Source: Acidimicrobiia bacterium (GTDB lineage: Bacteria; Actinomycetota; Acidimicrobiia; Acidimicrobiales; AC-14). From it: 5,714 nt of DNA. The notes under the pieces were generated by a model, which saw only the letters and a program-made list of their open reading frames with translations, did not search any database and had not been told where the DNA came from. Every line of letters begins with the position of its first letter. Within the stretch, counting starts at the first letter, position 1. The position numbers and the translations under genes were made by a program. Of the stretch, positions 1-5,356 are shown in pieces. The DNA lies in the NCBI GenBank assembly GCA_019243595.1, contig JAFAUA010000535.1:1-5714 (forward strand). The letters are read 5' to 3'.

Positions 1-1033
1 AGGCGTGCTGGTTCGGGGATCGAATCTCACCGTCGACGTCCGCGTCGTGCTGGCGCACGAGCTCACCCACGCGCTGCAGGACCAGTACTTCGGCCTCGAC
101 CGCCTGGCCAACGACACCGGCTCGGGCGAAGACACGGGCTTCCGGGCGCTGGTGGAGGCCGACGCTGTGCGGGTCGAGGACAGCTACGTCGACAGCCTCC
201 CGTCGGCGGACGCGAAGGCGTTCGAGGCGACCAGGGCGAAGCAGGCCAAGGACGCCGACGTTCCCGACGTACCCGAAGCGCTGGTCGACGATCTGGCGTT
301 CCCGTACGTGTTCGGCCCTGCCTTCGTCGCGTATCTCGACGAGCACGGCGGTAACGACGCCATCAATGCGGCGTTCAAGAAGCCGCCGCAGAGCGAGGCC
401 CAGATCGTGGACCCCCAGTCGTACGTGGCCGGCGTGACCGTCACCAAGGTGTCCGCGCCGGCGTTGAACCCCGGCCAGAAGCTTGTCGACAAGGCCCACG
501 ACGTGGGGCAGGTCTCGATGCTCGAGGTGCTCGGTTCCCGGCTTCCGTTCGACCCCGCCTGGGCGGCGCTCAAGCAGTGGACGGGCGACCAGGGCCTCAC
601 CTATCGGGAGAACGGCAAGGTGTGCTTCGCGGGCGACACCGCGCTCAAGGACTCGGCCAGCGCCGACACGTTCGAGAACGCGGCGAAGGCGTGGGCGGCG
701 ACCATGCCGGCCGCGTCGGTGGCCCGAGTCACCCCTACGGTCGTCGACCTGCGATCGTGCGATCCGGGACCCGACTACAAGCACGCCGTCCCGCAGCCCT
801 CGGCGTTCAAGTCCCTCGGTCTGCGTAGCCAATTGATCGCCGACCTACAGCAGCAGGCGAAGCTCCGCTACGCGGTCGCCACCTGCACCGCCGACGCACT
901 CATCGCCAGGCTGGGCGCCGCCCAGCTTCTCGCGCTCGACAACGTCACCGACCAGAACGACCCCCGCATCCGCCAGGTCCAGCAGGTGACCCGCGAGGTC
1001 TTACCCGGCTGCCTGCATTCGACGACGACCTGA
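1..1033 (+). CDS. HELTH zinc-metallopeptidase-like protein, C-terminal part (5' end outside window)
   Basis: The reading frame is already open at the left edge, so the true start and any signal peptide lie upstream; the GTG at 5 is only the first possible start inside the window. Numbering from that GTG, an HExxH zinc site (HELTH, residues 18-22) is followed by QDQ and, 29 residues later, by a Glu in ALVEADA (Glu51). This fits a gluzincin-like arrangement of two His plus a downstream Glu as metal ligands. Further on come a PYVFGPAFVAYL segment and a PPQSEAQI stretch, which I associate with actinobacterial proteins that share this HELTHALQDQ core. Four cysteines (about 207, 252, 294, 336) in the C-terminal half would suit disulfides in an exported domain. 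Proteolysis is inferred from the motif only; substrate is unknown. The gene ends two bases from the convergent tatA stop. I am sure of the coding call and the metal motif, less so of function. Confidence 0.85.
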   Translation, partial: GVLVRGSNLTVDVRVVLAHELTHALQDQYFGLDRLANDTGSGEDTGFRALVEADAVRVEDSYVDSLPSADAKAFEATRAKQAKDADVPDVPEALVDDLAFPYVFGPAFVAYLDEHGGNDAINAAFKKPPQSEAQIVDPQSYVAGVTVTKVSAPALNPGQKLVDKAHDVGQVSMLEVLGSRLPFDPAWAALKQWTGDQGLTYRENGKVCFAGDTALKDSASADTFENAAKAWAATMPAASVARVTPTVVDLRSCDPGPDYKHAVPQPSAFKSLGLRSQLIADLQQQAKLRYAVATCTADALIARLGAAQLLALDNVTDQNDPRIRQVQQVTREVLPGCLHSTTT

Positions 1034-1035
1034 CT

Positions 1036-1215
1036 TCAGGAGGTCGGCGGCTGGTCCTTGCGGGGCTCCTCGCCTTCGCGGATGCCTTTTTCGAACTCGG
1101 CTTTGGCCGAGCCCAGGGAACGGGCGAGCTTCGGTAGCTGGCTGCTGCCGAAGAGCAGGCCGACGATGACCAGGATGATCAGGAGGTCGGGCCCGAGGAT
1201 CTCAGCGAGGACCAT
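1036..1215 (-). CDS. tatA: Sec-independent (twin-arginine) translocase subunit TatA
   Basis: A 59-residue protein starting at ATG 1215. It has the TatA layout: a short N-terminus, one hydrophobic membrane helix (about residues 10-21, LLIILVIVGLLF), the Phe-Gly hinge at 22-23, then an amphipathic helix with LPKLARSLG and a charged tail rich in Glu, Lys and Arg. TatA oligomerises in the cytoplasmic membrane to pass folded Tat substrates delivered by TatC. TatB is less likely because the protein is very short and lacks a long charged C-terminal extension. No tatC or tatB lies in the window, so this is a stand-alone tatA. The frame stays open far upstream of ATG 1215, but that extension has no TatA character and would run into the divergent corA gene. 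Family members are typically about 60-90 residues, so this one is at the small end. Confidence 0.9.
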   Translation of the reverse strand: MVLAEILGPDLLIILVIVGLLFGSSQLPKLARSLGSAKAEFEKGIREGEEPRKDQPPTS

Positions 1216-1223
1216 CGCCGCCA

Positions 1224-1229
1224 AGTGTA
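1224..1229 (-). promoter_or_regulatory. tatA: Possible -10 hexamer for tatA (TACACT)
   Basis: TACACT reads toward tatA and ends eight bases before its ATG. It keeps the T, A and final T of the TANNNT pattern used by actinobacterial house-keeping sigma factors. With usual spacing, transcription would begin about two bases before the ATG, giving an almost leaderless message. No convincing -35 is seen, so this is a weak motif-based suggestion. Confidence 0.25.
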
Positions 1230-1276
1230 CGACCTGAACGGGCCTCCCCATCGGCGGGTCGGGCGGCCCTGGGCCT

Positions 1277-1282
1277 GACAAT
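1277..1282 (+). promoter_or_regulatory. corA: Possible -10 hexamer for a leaderless corA transcript (GACAAT)
   Basis: GACAAT lies exactly six bases before the corA ATG at 1289, so a normally spaced start of transcription would fall on the A of the ATG. It keeps the two most conserved -10 positions (A at the second, T at the sixth). There is no purine-rich Shine-Dalgarno sequence before the ATG, which favours leaderless initiation. No -35 match is evident. Confidence 0.3.
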
Positions 1283-1288
1283 CGGGTC

Positions 1289-2250
1289 ATGGAAGGCACG
1301 CTCATACAGGCGGACGGCAAGACTGTCGACGCCACGGTCGACCTCGTCCGGCAGCCGATCGCAGCCGGCGACTTCCTCTGGCTCGACCTCGAAGGGGTCG
1401 ATGACGAAGCGAGCCAGCTCCTCCGCGACGACTTCGGCTTCCACCCACTCGCCGTCGAGGACGCCGAGCACTTCCGCCAGCGCCCCAAGATCGACGACTT
1501 TGAAAACTTCACCTACTTCGTCGTGCACGGGGCCAAGGCCGATGACCCGTCGTCGACGCTCGAGCTTCACCTCTTCTACTCGGACAAGCGGATCGTCACC
1601 GTCCACCAGGGTGCCCAGGGGCGTCTGGCTGAGGCGCGGGCCCGCCTCACCCGGCACAACGCGTCAGAGCTCACGCCGCTGAGCGTGTCGGTGCTGTACG
1701 TCGTCGTCGACACCTTGGTCGACAGCTTCTTCCCGGTGCTCAGCGTCTTCGACGACGCATCGACGAGGTCGAGGACGAGATCCTCAAACTGCCGACCGAG
1801 GAGCAGCTCGGTGAGCTCTTCGACATGAAGCGCACACTCGCGCCCGAACGGGACATGTTCGCCACCCTGTTGTCGGGCGTCAGCACGCTTCCGGGCATGA
1901 CGGCCGACGACGAGCGGTACTTCCGTGATCTCTACGACCACCTCATCCGCGTCAGCGACATGATCGACTCCTACCGCGACCTGCTGACCGGCGCCATGGA
2001 CACCCACATCTCGACGGTCTCCAACCGGCTCAACGTGGTGACGAAGCAGCTCACGATCATCGCCACCGTGTTCCTTCCGCTGAGCTTCTTCACCGGATTC
2101 TTCGGTCAGAACTTCGCCATCCTCACCGACCACTACCTCAACGGCACATGGACCTTCTGGGTGTTCGGCATCGCCTTGGACTTCGCGGCGGTCGCCGGCC
2201 TCCTGGTCTGGTTCCGCAAGCGTGGCTGGCTCGGAGGCCCGACGGCCTGA
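1289..2250 (+). pseudogene. corA: CorA-family divalent metal (Mg2+/Co2+) transporter, frameshifted
   Basis: Two overlapping frames together spell one CorA protein. The first (from ATG 1289) carries the cytoplasmic domain, with the family signature HPLAVEDAEHFRQRPK at about residues 52-67 and then FTYFVVH. After FDD at residue 156 it runs into an unrelated arginine/serine-rich tail and stops at 1826-1828. From 1756 the next frame continues the protein as RIDEVEDEILKLP, then the long stalk helix, a first membrane helix (TIIATVFLPLSFFTGFF), the pore-mouth signature as GQN (2104-2112) instead of GMN, and a second membrane helix before a basic RKRGW end. Repair gives about 320 residues, a normal CorA length. 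Family role: pentameric inner-membrane channel for Mg2+ or related ions. The break is either a sequencing or assembly error or a real inactivating mutation. The 3' end is six bases from the convergent pncA stop. Confidence 0.88.
1751..1760 (+). other. corA: Frameshift site inside corA (apparent loss of one base)
   Basis: The bases GACGACGCAT are read as Asp-Asp-Ala in the upstream frame. CorA similarity resumes in the -1 frame from CGC at 1756. Adding one C after the second GAC gives Phe-Asp-Asp-Arg-Ile-Asp-Glu-Val with no residue lost. No slippery heptamer of the X XXY YYZ type and no long homopolymer is present, so programmed slippage is not supported by the sequence. Confidence 0.8.
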
Positions 2251-2256
2251 GCTCAG

Positions 2257-2826
2257 TTAGTCGACGAGCTCGACGCCGGCGGCGGACATCTCGTCGAGGG
2301 CGGCCGCCGTGGTGTCTTCGTTGACACCAGCGGCCAGGTGGGTGAGCACGCGGGCGTTGAAGCCGGCGCGCACGGCGTCGAGGGTGGTGCTGCGCACGCA
2401 GTAGTCGGTTGCCAGGCCGACCAGGTCGATGGTGTCGATGCTGCGCTCCCGCAGCACCTGCTCGAGCGTGCGGCCCTCGTCATCGACCGCCTCGAACGCC
2501 GAGTAGGCCGCCGAGTAGGCGCCCTTGCTGAAGATGTCGTCGACCCGATCGACGTCGAAATCCGGGTGGAACTCGGCGCCCGGCGTGTCGACGACGCAGT
2601 GGGTGGGCCACGAGTCTCGGTAGTCGGGCTGGTCGGAGAAATGGCCGCCGGGCTCGACGTGGTAGTCGCGGCTGGCGACGACGAGCTCGTACTCGTCGCC
2701 GTGCTCGGCGAGGTAAGCGTTCACCCGTCGACCCACCTCGGCGCCGCCGTCGACGCCGAGCGAACCGCCTTCGCAGAAGTCGTTCTGCAGGTCGACGATG
2801 ACCAGGGCGCGCTTTGCCTCTTCCAC
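2257..2826 (-). CDS. pncA: Nicotinamidase/pyrazinamidase (isochorismatase-like hydrolase)
   Basis: A 189-residue protein, close to the size of Mycobacterium tuberculosis PncA, that should hydrolyse nicotinamide to nicotinic acid and ammonia in cytosolic NAD salvage. Numbering from GTG 2826, the catalytic triad is complete: Asp12 (VDLQNDF), Lys101 (FSKGAYSA) and Cys143 (GLATDYCV). The metal ligands are Asp54, His56, His62 and His76. The spacings of the metal ligands (2, 6, 14) and from His76 to Lys to Cys (25, 42) equal those of M. tuberculosis PncA D49/H51/H57/H71, K96 and C138 as I recall them. I chose GTG 2826 because conserved sequence begins seven residues later and a -10-like AATAAT sits six bases before it. 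An upstream ATG at 2883 would add 19 unlike residues and overlap the divergent DUF72 gene. No other NAD gene is adjacent. The call is firm; the start is probable. Confidence 0.95.
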   Translation of the reverse strand: MEEAKRALVIVDLQNDFCEGGSLGVDGGAEVGRRVNAYLAEHGDEYELVVASRDYHVEPGGHFSDQPDYRDSWPTHCVVDTPGAEFHPDFDVDRVDDIFSKGAYSAAYSAFEAVDDEGRTLEQVLRERSIDTIDLVGLATDYCVRSTTLDAVRAGFNARVLTHLAAGVNEDTTAAALDEMSAAGVELVD

Positions 2827-2831
2827 GTTGT

Positions 2832-2837
2832 CATTAT
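2832..2837 (+). promoter_or_regulatory. Possible -10 hexamer for the DUF72 gene (CATTAT)
   Basis: CATTAT matches four of six -10 positions, including the key second A and last T. It ends five bases before GTG 2843. It overlaps the opposite-strand pncA -10 by five bases. If both are used, polymerase could occupy only one direction at a time. This rests on motif and spacing only. Confidence 0.3.
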
Positions 2838-2838
2838 T
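2833..2838 (-). promoter_or_regulatory. pncA: Probable -10 hexamer for leaderless pncA (AATAAT)
   Basis: Read on the minus strand, AATAAT matches five of six positions of TATAAT and is followed by exactly six bases before GTG 2826. That places the expected transcription start on the G of the start codon. It lies in an AT-rich island (nine A/T of twelve bases at 2827-2838) inside strongly GC-rich DNA. No Shine-Dalgarno sequence precedes the GTG. A -35 match is not visible; any such element would lie within the DUF72 coding region. Confidence 0.45.
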
Positions 2839-2842
2839 GGCG

Positions 2843-3535
2843 GTGGCCGAGGTTCGGGTGGGCACCAGCGGGTGGTCGTACAAGCAGTGGGTGGGTTCGC
2901 TCTATCCGGCGCCCACGCCCGCCTTCCGCATGCTCGCCACCTACGCCGAGCGCCTGCCGACAGTCGAGGCCCACAACTCCTTCCGCCGCCGTCCCCAGCC
3001 GCCCGCCGTCGAGGGATGGGCGAACGCCGTGCCGGCGTCGTTCCGCTTCGCCTTCAAGGCCCACGTCGCCATCACCCACCAGCGCGAGCTGGAGGGCGTC
3101 GAGGAGCGCATCTCGAACTTCTTCGAGTCGCTGGCACCGCTCGGGGACAAGCTCGGTCCGGTGCTCTTCCAGCTGCCGCACCGGGACGTCGACCTCGATC
3201 GCCTCGATCGCCTGCTGGCGCCGTTGCCGCCGTCGCCGTCCGCCGCGTTCGAGCTCGGCCCGGCTTGGAACACGCCTGTCGTGCTGGACCGCCTCGACAA
3301 GGCGGGCGCCACCCTCGTCGCGGTCGATGAGGACGGCGAGGAGCCGGCGGTGCCCGCCGTCGGACCGGTCGCCTACGTCCGGCTGCGCCGCGACGAGTAC
3401 GACGCCGCAGCCCTCGCCCGTTGGGCGGAGCGCCTGACCGATATCGCCCGCAGTGGCCGGCCGGCGTTCGCCTATCTCCGCCACGAGGGCGATCCTCTCG
3501 AGGCGGTGCGGCTCTTCGACGCCGTGCGCGATTGA
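2843..3535 (+). CDS. DUF72 family protein (TIM-barrel-like, function unknown)
   Basis: A 230-residue protein recognised as DUF72 from an ordered set of family motifs. These are VRVGTSGWSYKQW at the N-terminus, then a YAERLPTVEAHNSFRRRP segment (usually E-x-N-S/G-x-F-Y in the family). Next come FRFAFKAHVAITH, the LGDKLGPVLFQLP block, AFELGPAWNT, and a C-terminal AYVRLRR and FAYLRHEG. The family is predicted to form a TIM-like barrel and has no agreed biochemical role; links to nucleic-acid or sugar-phosphate chemistry are guesses. It is somewhat shorter than many members. GTG 2843 was chosen because it leaves five residues before the conserved GTSGW and avoids overlap with pncA; ATG 2798 would add 15 unlike residues and overlap pncA. 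It appears to be the first gene of a five-gene plus-strand run, 11 bases before the DUF501 gene. Confidence 0.88.
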   Translation: MAEVRVGTSGWSYKQWVGSLYPAPTPAFRMLATYAERLPTVEAHNSFRRRPQPPAVEGWANAVPASFRFAFKAHVAITHQRELEGVEERISNFFESLAPLGDKLGPVLFQLPHRDVDLDRLDRLLAPLPPSPSAAFELGPAWNTPVVLDRLDKAGATLVAVDEDGEEPAVPAVGPVAYVRLRRDEYDAAALARWAERLTDIARSGRPAFAYLRHEGDPLEAVRLFDAVRD

Positions 3536-3537
3536 CT

Positions 3538-3543
3538 GAAGGA
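3538..3543 (+). promoter_or_regulatory. Shine-Dalgarno sequence (GAAGGA) of the DUF501 gene
   Basis: GAAGGA sits three bases before ATG 3547, in the 11-base gap after the DUF72 stop. It is the clearest ribosome-binding site in the window. It supports 3547 rather than any upstream in-frame start within DUF72, and it marks this as an internal operon gene with a leader-type start. Confidence 0.55.
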
Positions 3544-3546
3544 CCG

Positions 3547-3981
3547 ATGGACGACGCAGCAACTGTCACCAAGCTGCTCGGCCGCGAGCCGCGCGGCCGC
3601 TATGACGTTGTCGTCCGCGACGACTCTGGCGAGCCGCTCGTTATTCGCAACGACCCGCTGCTCGAGGACGGCACGCCGATGCCGACCCGGTACTGGCTGG
3701 TCGGCGCTCAGGCCAGCGACGAGGTGAGCCGGCTGGAGTCCCGGGGCGGTGTGCGCCAGGCGAAAGCAGCGGTCGACCCCGGCGAGCTCGCCGCCGCCCA
3801 CGAGCGCTACGCGGCCGAGCGTGACGCCGCCCTCCCATCGGGCCACGAAGGTCCGCGGCCCACGGGGGGCGTCGGCGGCACCCGCCGGGGCGTCAAGTGC
3901 CTGCACGCTCACTACGCCTGGTACCTGGCCGGCGGCGACGACCCGGTCGGCAGGTGGATAGAAGCGCAGCTCCGTGGGTGA
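3547..3981 (+). CDS. DUF501 family protein (function unknown, Ppx-linked)
   Basis: A 144-residue protein with the DUF501 pattern: an LLGREPRG N-terminal motif (residues 10-17), LLEDGTPMPTRYWLVG (38-53), a SRLESRGGV segment, a helical Glu/Ala/Arg-rich stretch (about 78-95), and the diagnostic C-terminal VKCLHAHYAWYLAGGDDPVG block. In that block Cys118, His120 and His122 could form a metal or catalytic site, but this is inference. The family is largely actinobacterial and has no established activity. Its gene is recurrently next to a Ppx/GppA phosphatase gene; in M. tuberculosis the pair is Rv1025-Rv1026, preceded by a DivIC/FtsB-like gene and enolase. Here the upstream neighbour is DUF72 instead. 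The stop is one base before the phosphatase ATG (or overlaps an alternative GTG by eight bases), which suggests coupled translation. The in-frame extension back to 3421 lies within DUF72 and is not part of the gene. Confidence 0.92.
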   Translation: MDDAATVTKLLGREPRGRYDVVVRDDSGEPLVIRNDPLLEDGTPMPTRYWLVGAQASDEVSRLESRGGVRQAKAAVDPGELAAAHERYAAERDAALPSGHEGPRPTGGVGGTRRGVKCLHAHYAWYLAGGDDPVGRWIEAQLRG

Positions 3982-3982
3982 G

Positions 3983-4891
3983 ATGCTCGCCGCGATCGAC
4001 TGCGGCACGAACTCGACGCGACTTCTCGTGAGTGAGGACGGCACCCGCACCATCGAGCGGCTGATGCGCATCACCCGGCTCGGCCAAGGCGTCGACGCGA
4101 CCGGAGCTCTCGCCCCCGAAGCGGTCAAGCGCACACTCGACGTGCTGCGCGAGTTCCGGCAGGTCATGGACACGCACGGCGTCGAGCGCGTGCGCATGAC
4201 AGCCACGTCGGCCGCCCGCGACGCGGCCAACCGCGAGGACTTCTTCGCGGCAGCCGAGGAGACCATCGGGGCGCGGCCCGAGCTCCTGACCGGCGAGCAG
4301 GAGGCCCGTCTGTCGTTCCTGGGCGCCACGTCGCAGCTCGACGCGGGCGACGGACCCTTCCTCGTCGTCGACATCGGCGGAGGCTCGACCGAGTTCGGAG
4401 TCGGAACGACAGAACCGGAGGCCGTGCTCTCGGTCGACATCGGCTGTGTGCGTCTCACCGAGAAGTTCATCCACCGCGACCCGCCGGCGGCCGAGGAGCT
4501 GAGCCAGGTGATCTCGGTGACGAAGGACTACCTCGAGGACGTCGTGCGCGAGCTGCCGGCGGCCGCGGGGGCGCGGCGATTCGTCGGGCTGGCCGGGACG
4601 GTGTCGACCGTCGCCGCCATCGAGCAGGGGCTGGCTGAATACGACACCGAGAAGATCCACCACTTCGTGTTGAGCCACGAGGCGGCCGAAGACGTCTTCC
4701 GGACGCTCGCCACCGAGAAGCGCGCCGACCGCCTCCACAACCCCGGTCTCGAGGAGGCTCGGGCTGACGTGATCGTCGCAGGCACCGCCATCCTGGTCGC
4801 CGTCATGCGCTTCTTCGATTTCGACGAGTGCCTGGTGAGCGAGGCCGACATCCTCGACGGCCTCGTGCTCTCGCTGCTGCGGCCGGCGTGA
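3983..4891 (+). CDS. ppx: Ppx/GppA-family exopolyphosphatase/guanosine pentaphosphatase-type phosphatase
   Basis: A 302-residue, single-module member of the sugar-kinase/Hsp70/actin ATPase fold. From ATG 3983: the phosphate-1 loop AIDCGTNSTR (4-13), ATSAARDA (74-81), TGEQEAR (103-109) with the likely catalytic Glu107 of the EAR motif, the phosphate-2 loop DIGGGSTEFG (130-139), the adenosine-region motif GLAGTVST (202-209), and RADVIVAG (260-267). The family removes terminal phosphate from polyphosphate and/or converts pppGpp to ppGpp. The length matches short actinobacterial proteins such as M. tuberculosis Rv0496 and Rv1026, not the two-domain E. coli Ppx (about 500 residues), so substrate choice cannot be told from sequence. 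GTG 3974 is an alternative start adding MGE; ATG was preferred as the stronger codon, one base after the DUF501 stop. Neither has a strong Shine-Dalgarno. It overlaps the next gene by four bases. Confidence 0.93.
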   Translation: MLAAIDCGTNSTRLLVSEDGTRTIERLMRITRLGQGVDATGALAPEAVKRTLDVLREFRQVMDTHGVERVRMTATSAARDAANREDFFAAAEETIGARPELLTGEQEARLSFLGATSQLDAGDGPFLVVDIGGGSTEFGVGTTEPEAVLSVDIGCVRLTEKFIHRDPPAAEELSQVISVTKDYLEDVVRELPAAAGARRFVGLAGTVSTVAAIEQGLAEYDTEKIHHFVLSHEAAEDVFRTLATEKRADRLHNPGLEEARADVIVAGTAILVAVMRFFDFDECLVSEADILDGLVLSLLRPA

Positions 4892-5334
4892 GCGAGTACT
4901 CGTTCTCGGCCGAGGCGACCTCGAGCGCCGCACCCGACGCGCTGTTCGCCGTCCTCGCGCACGCGCCAGGGTGGAAAGACTGGGCCGGTTGGTTCGTGCG
5001 GGAGTCGTCCTGGGATCGGGAGGGCACGCCGCCGCCGGGCGGGGTCGGCTCGATCAGGAAGGTGGGCGCCAAGCCGGTGTACGGCCGCGAGGAGACGGTC
5101 GAGTACGACCCACCCACGCGCTTCGCTTACCGGATCCTGTCCGGCCAACCGGTCAAGAGCTACCGGGCCGACGTCGAGCTCACGCCGATCGAATCGGGGA
5201 CGCGTGTCCGCTGGTCGGGGCGCTTCGAGCCGAGCATCCCCGGCACCGGGCCGTTCATGCGCTGGTACTTCCAGCGCCTGGTGACCGGGTTCGCCCGCCG
5301 GCTCGCGGCCTACGCCGAACGGCAGCGCACCTGA
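4888..5334 (+). CDS. SRPBCC-fold (START/polyketide cyclase-like) protein
   Basis: A 148-residue protein with the helix-grip pattern of the SRPBCC superfamily. It begins with a beta strand ([11 protein letters not shown]), then [22 protein letters not shown], the usual strand-helix-helix opening with Pro and Trp. [12 protein letters not shown] turn, [15 protein letters not shown], and paired strands [23 protein letters not shown] follow. The long C-terminal helix ([22 protein letters not shown]) closes a hydrophobic ligand cavity. Members bind or transform small hydrophobic ligands, but this one cannot be assigned a substrate. GTG 4888 overlaps the phosphatase TGA as GTGA, a four-base overlap typical of translational coupling; a longer frame from 4828 would put unlike sequence inside the phosphatase gene. 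Location is probably cytosolic, as no signal or membrane segment is present. Confidence 0.87.
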   Translation: MSEYSFSAEATSSAAPDALFAVLAHAPGWKDWAGWFVRESSWDREGTPPPGGVGSIRKVGAKPVYGREETVEYDPPTRFAYRILSGQPVKSYRADVELTPIESGTRVRWSGRFEPSIPGTGPFMRWYFQRLVTGFARRLAAYAERQRT

Positions 5335-5356
5335 CGCTGTGACAGGCTGCGAGCCC

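Noticed and set aside
1036..1512. Longer minus-strand protein of 158 codons including tatA
   Set aside because: Residues before ATG 1215 are Ser/Arg/Pro-rich shadow sequence and lie opposite the corA start region. Only the last 59 residues form a TatA.
1751..1828. Programmed -1 frameshifting in corA
   Set aside because: There is no slippery heptamer at the switch point and I see no clear downstream hairpin or upstream stimulator. Single-base loss explains it more simply.
2247..2256. Perfect 10-base palindrome CTGAGCTCAG at the corA-pncA junction as a possible terminator or operator
   Set aside because: It has no loop and no following T-run, it does not extend beyond ten bases, and GAGCTC-like words are frequent in this GC-rich DNA.
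2834..2883. Alternative pncA starts (ATG at 2834 and ATG at 2883)
   Set aside because: ATG 2834 is out of frame with the conserved VDLQNDF region. ATG 2883 is in frame but adds 19 residues without family character and overlaps the DUF72 coding sequence.
2338..3330. Long plus-strand frame of 330 codons across pncA and DUF72
   Set aside because: It is antisense to PncA, which has a full catalytic set, and out of frame with DUF72. Its translation is low-complexity Ala/Gly/Val/Arg, typical of GC-rich shadow frames.
3472..4470. Minus-strand frame of 332 codons over DUF501 and the phosphatase
   Set aside because: Ser/Arg/Pro-rich translation with no domain, opposite two well-supported genes; a GC-skew shadow.
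3893..4933. Minus-strand frame of 346 codons opposite the phosphatase gene
   Set aside because: The plus-strand Ppx/GppA protein carries all family motifs there. The antisense translation is Arg/Gly/Glu-rich without a recognisable domain.
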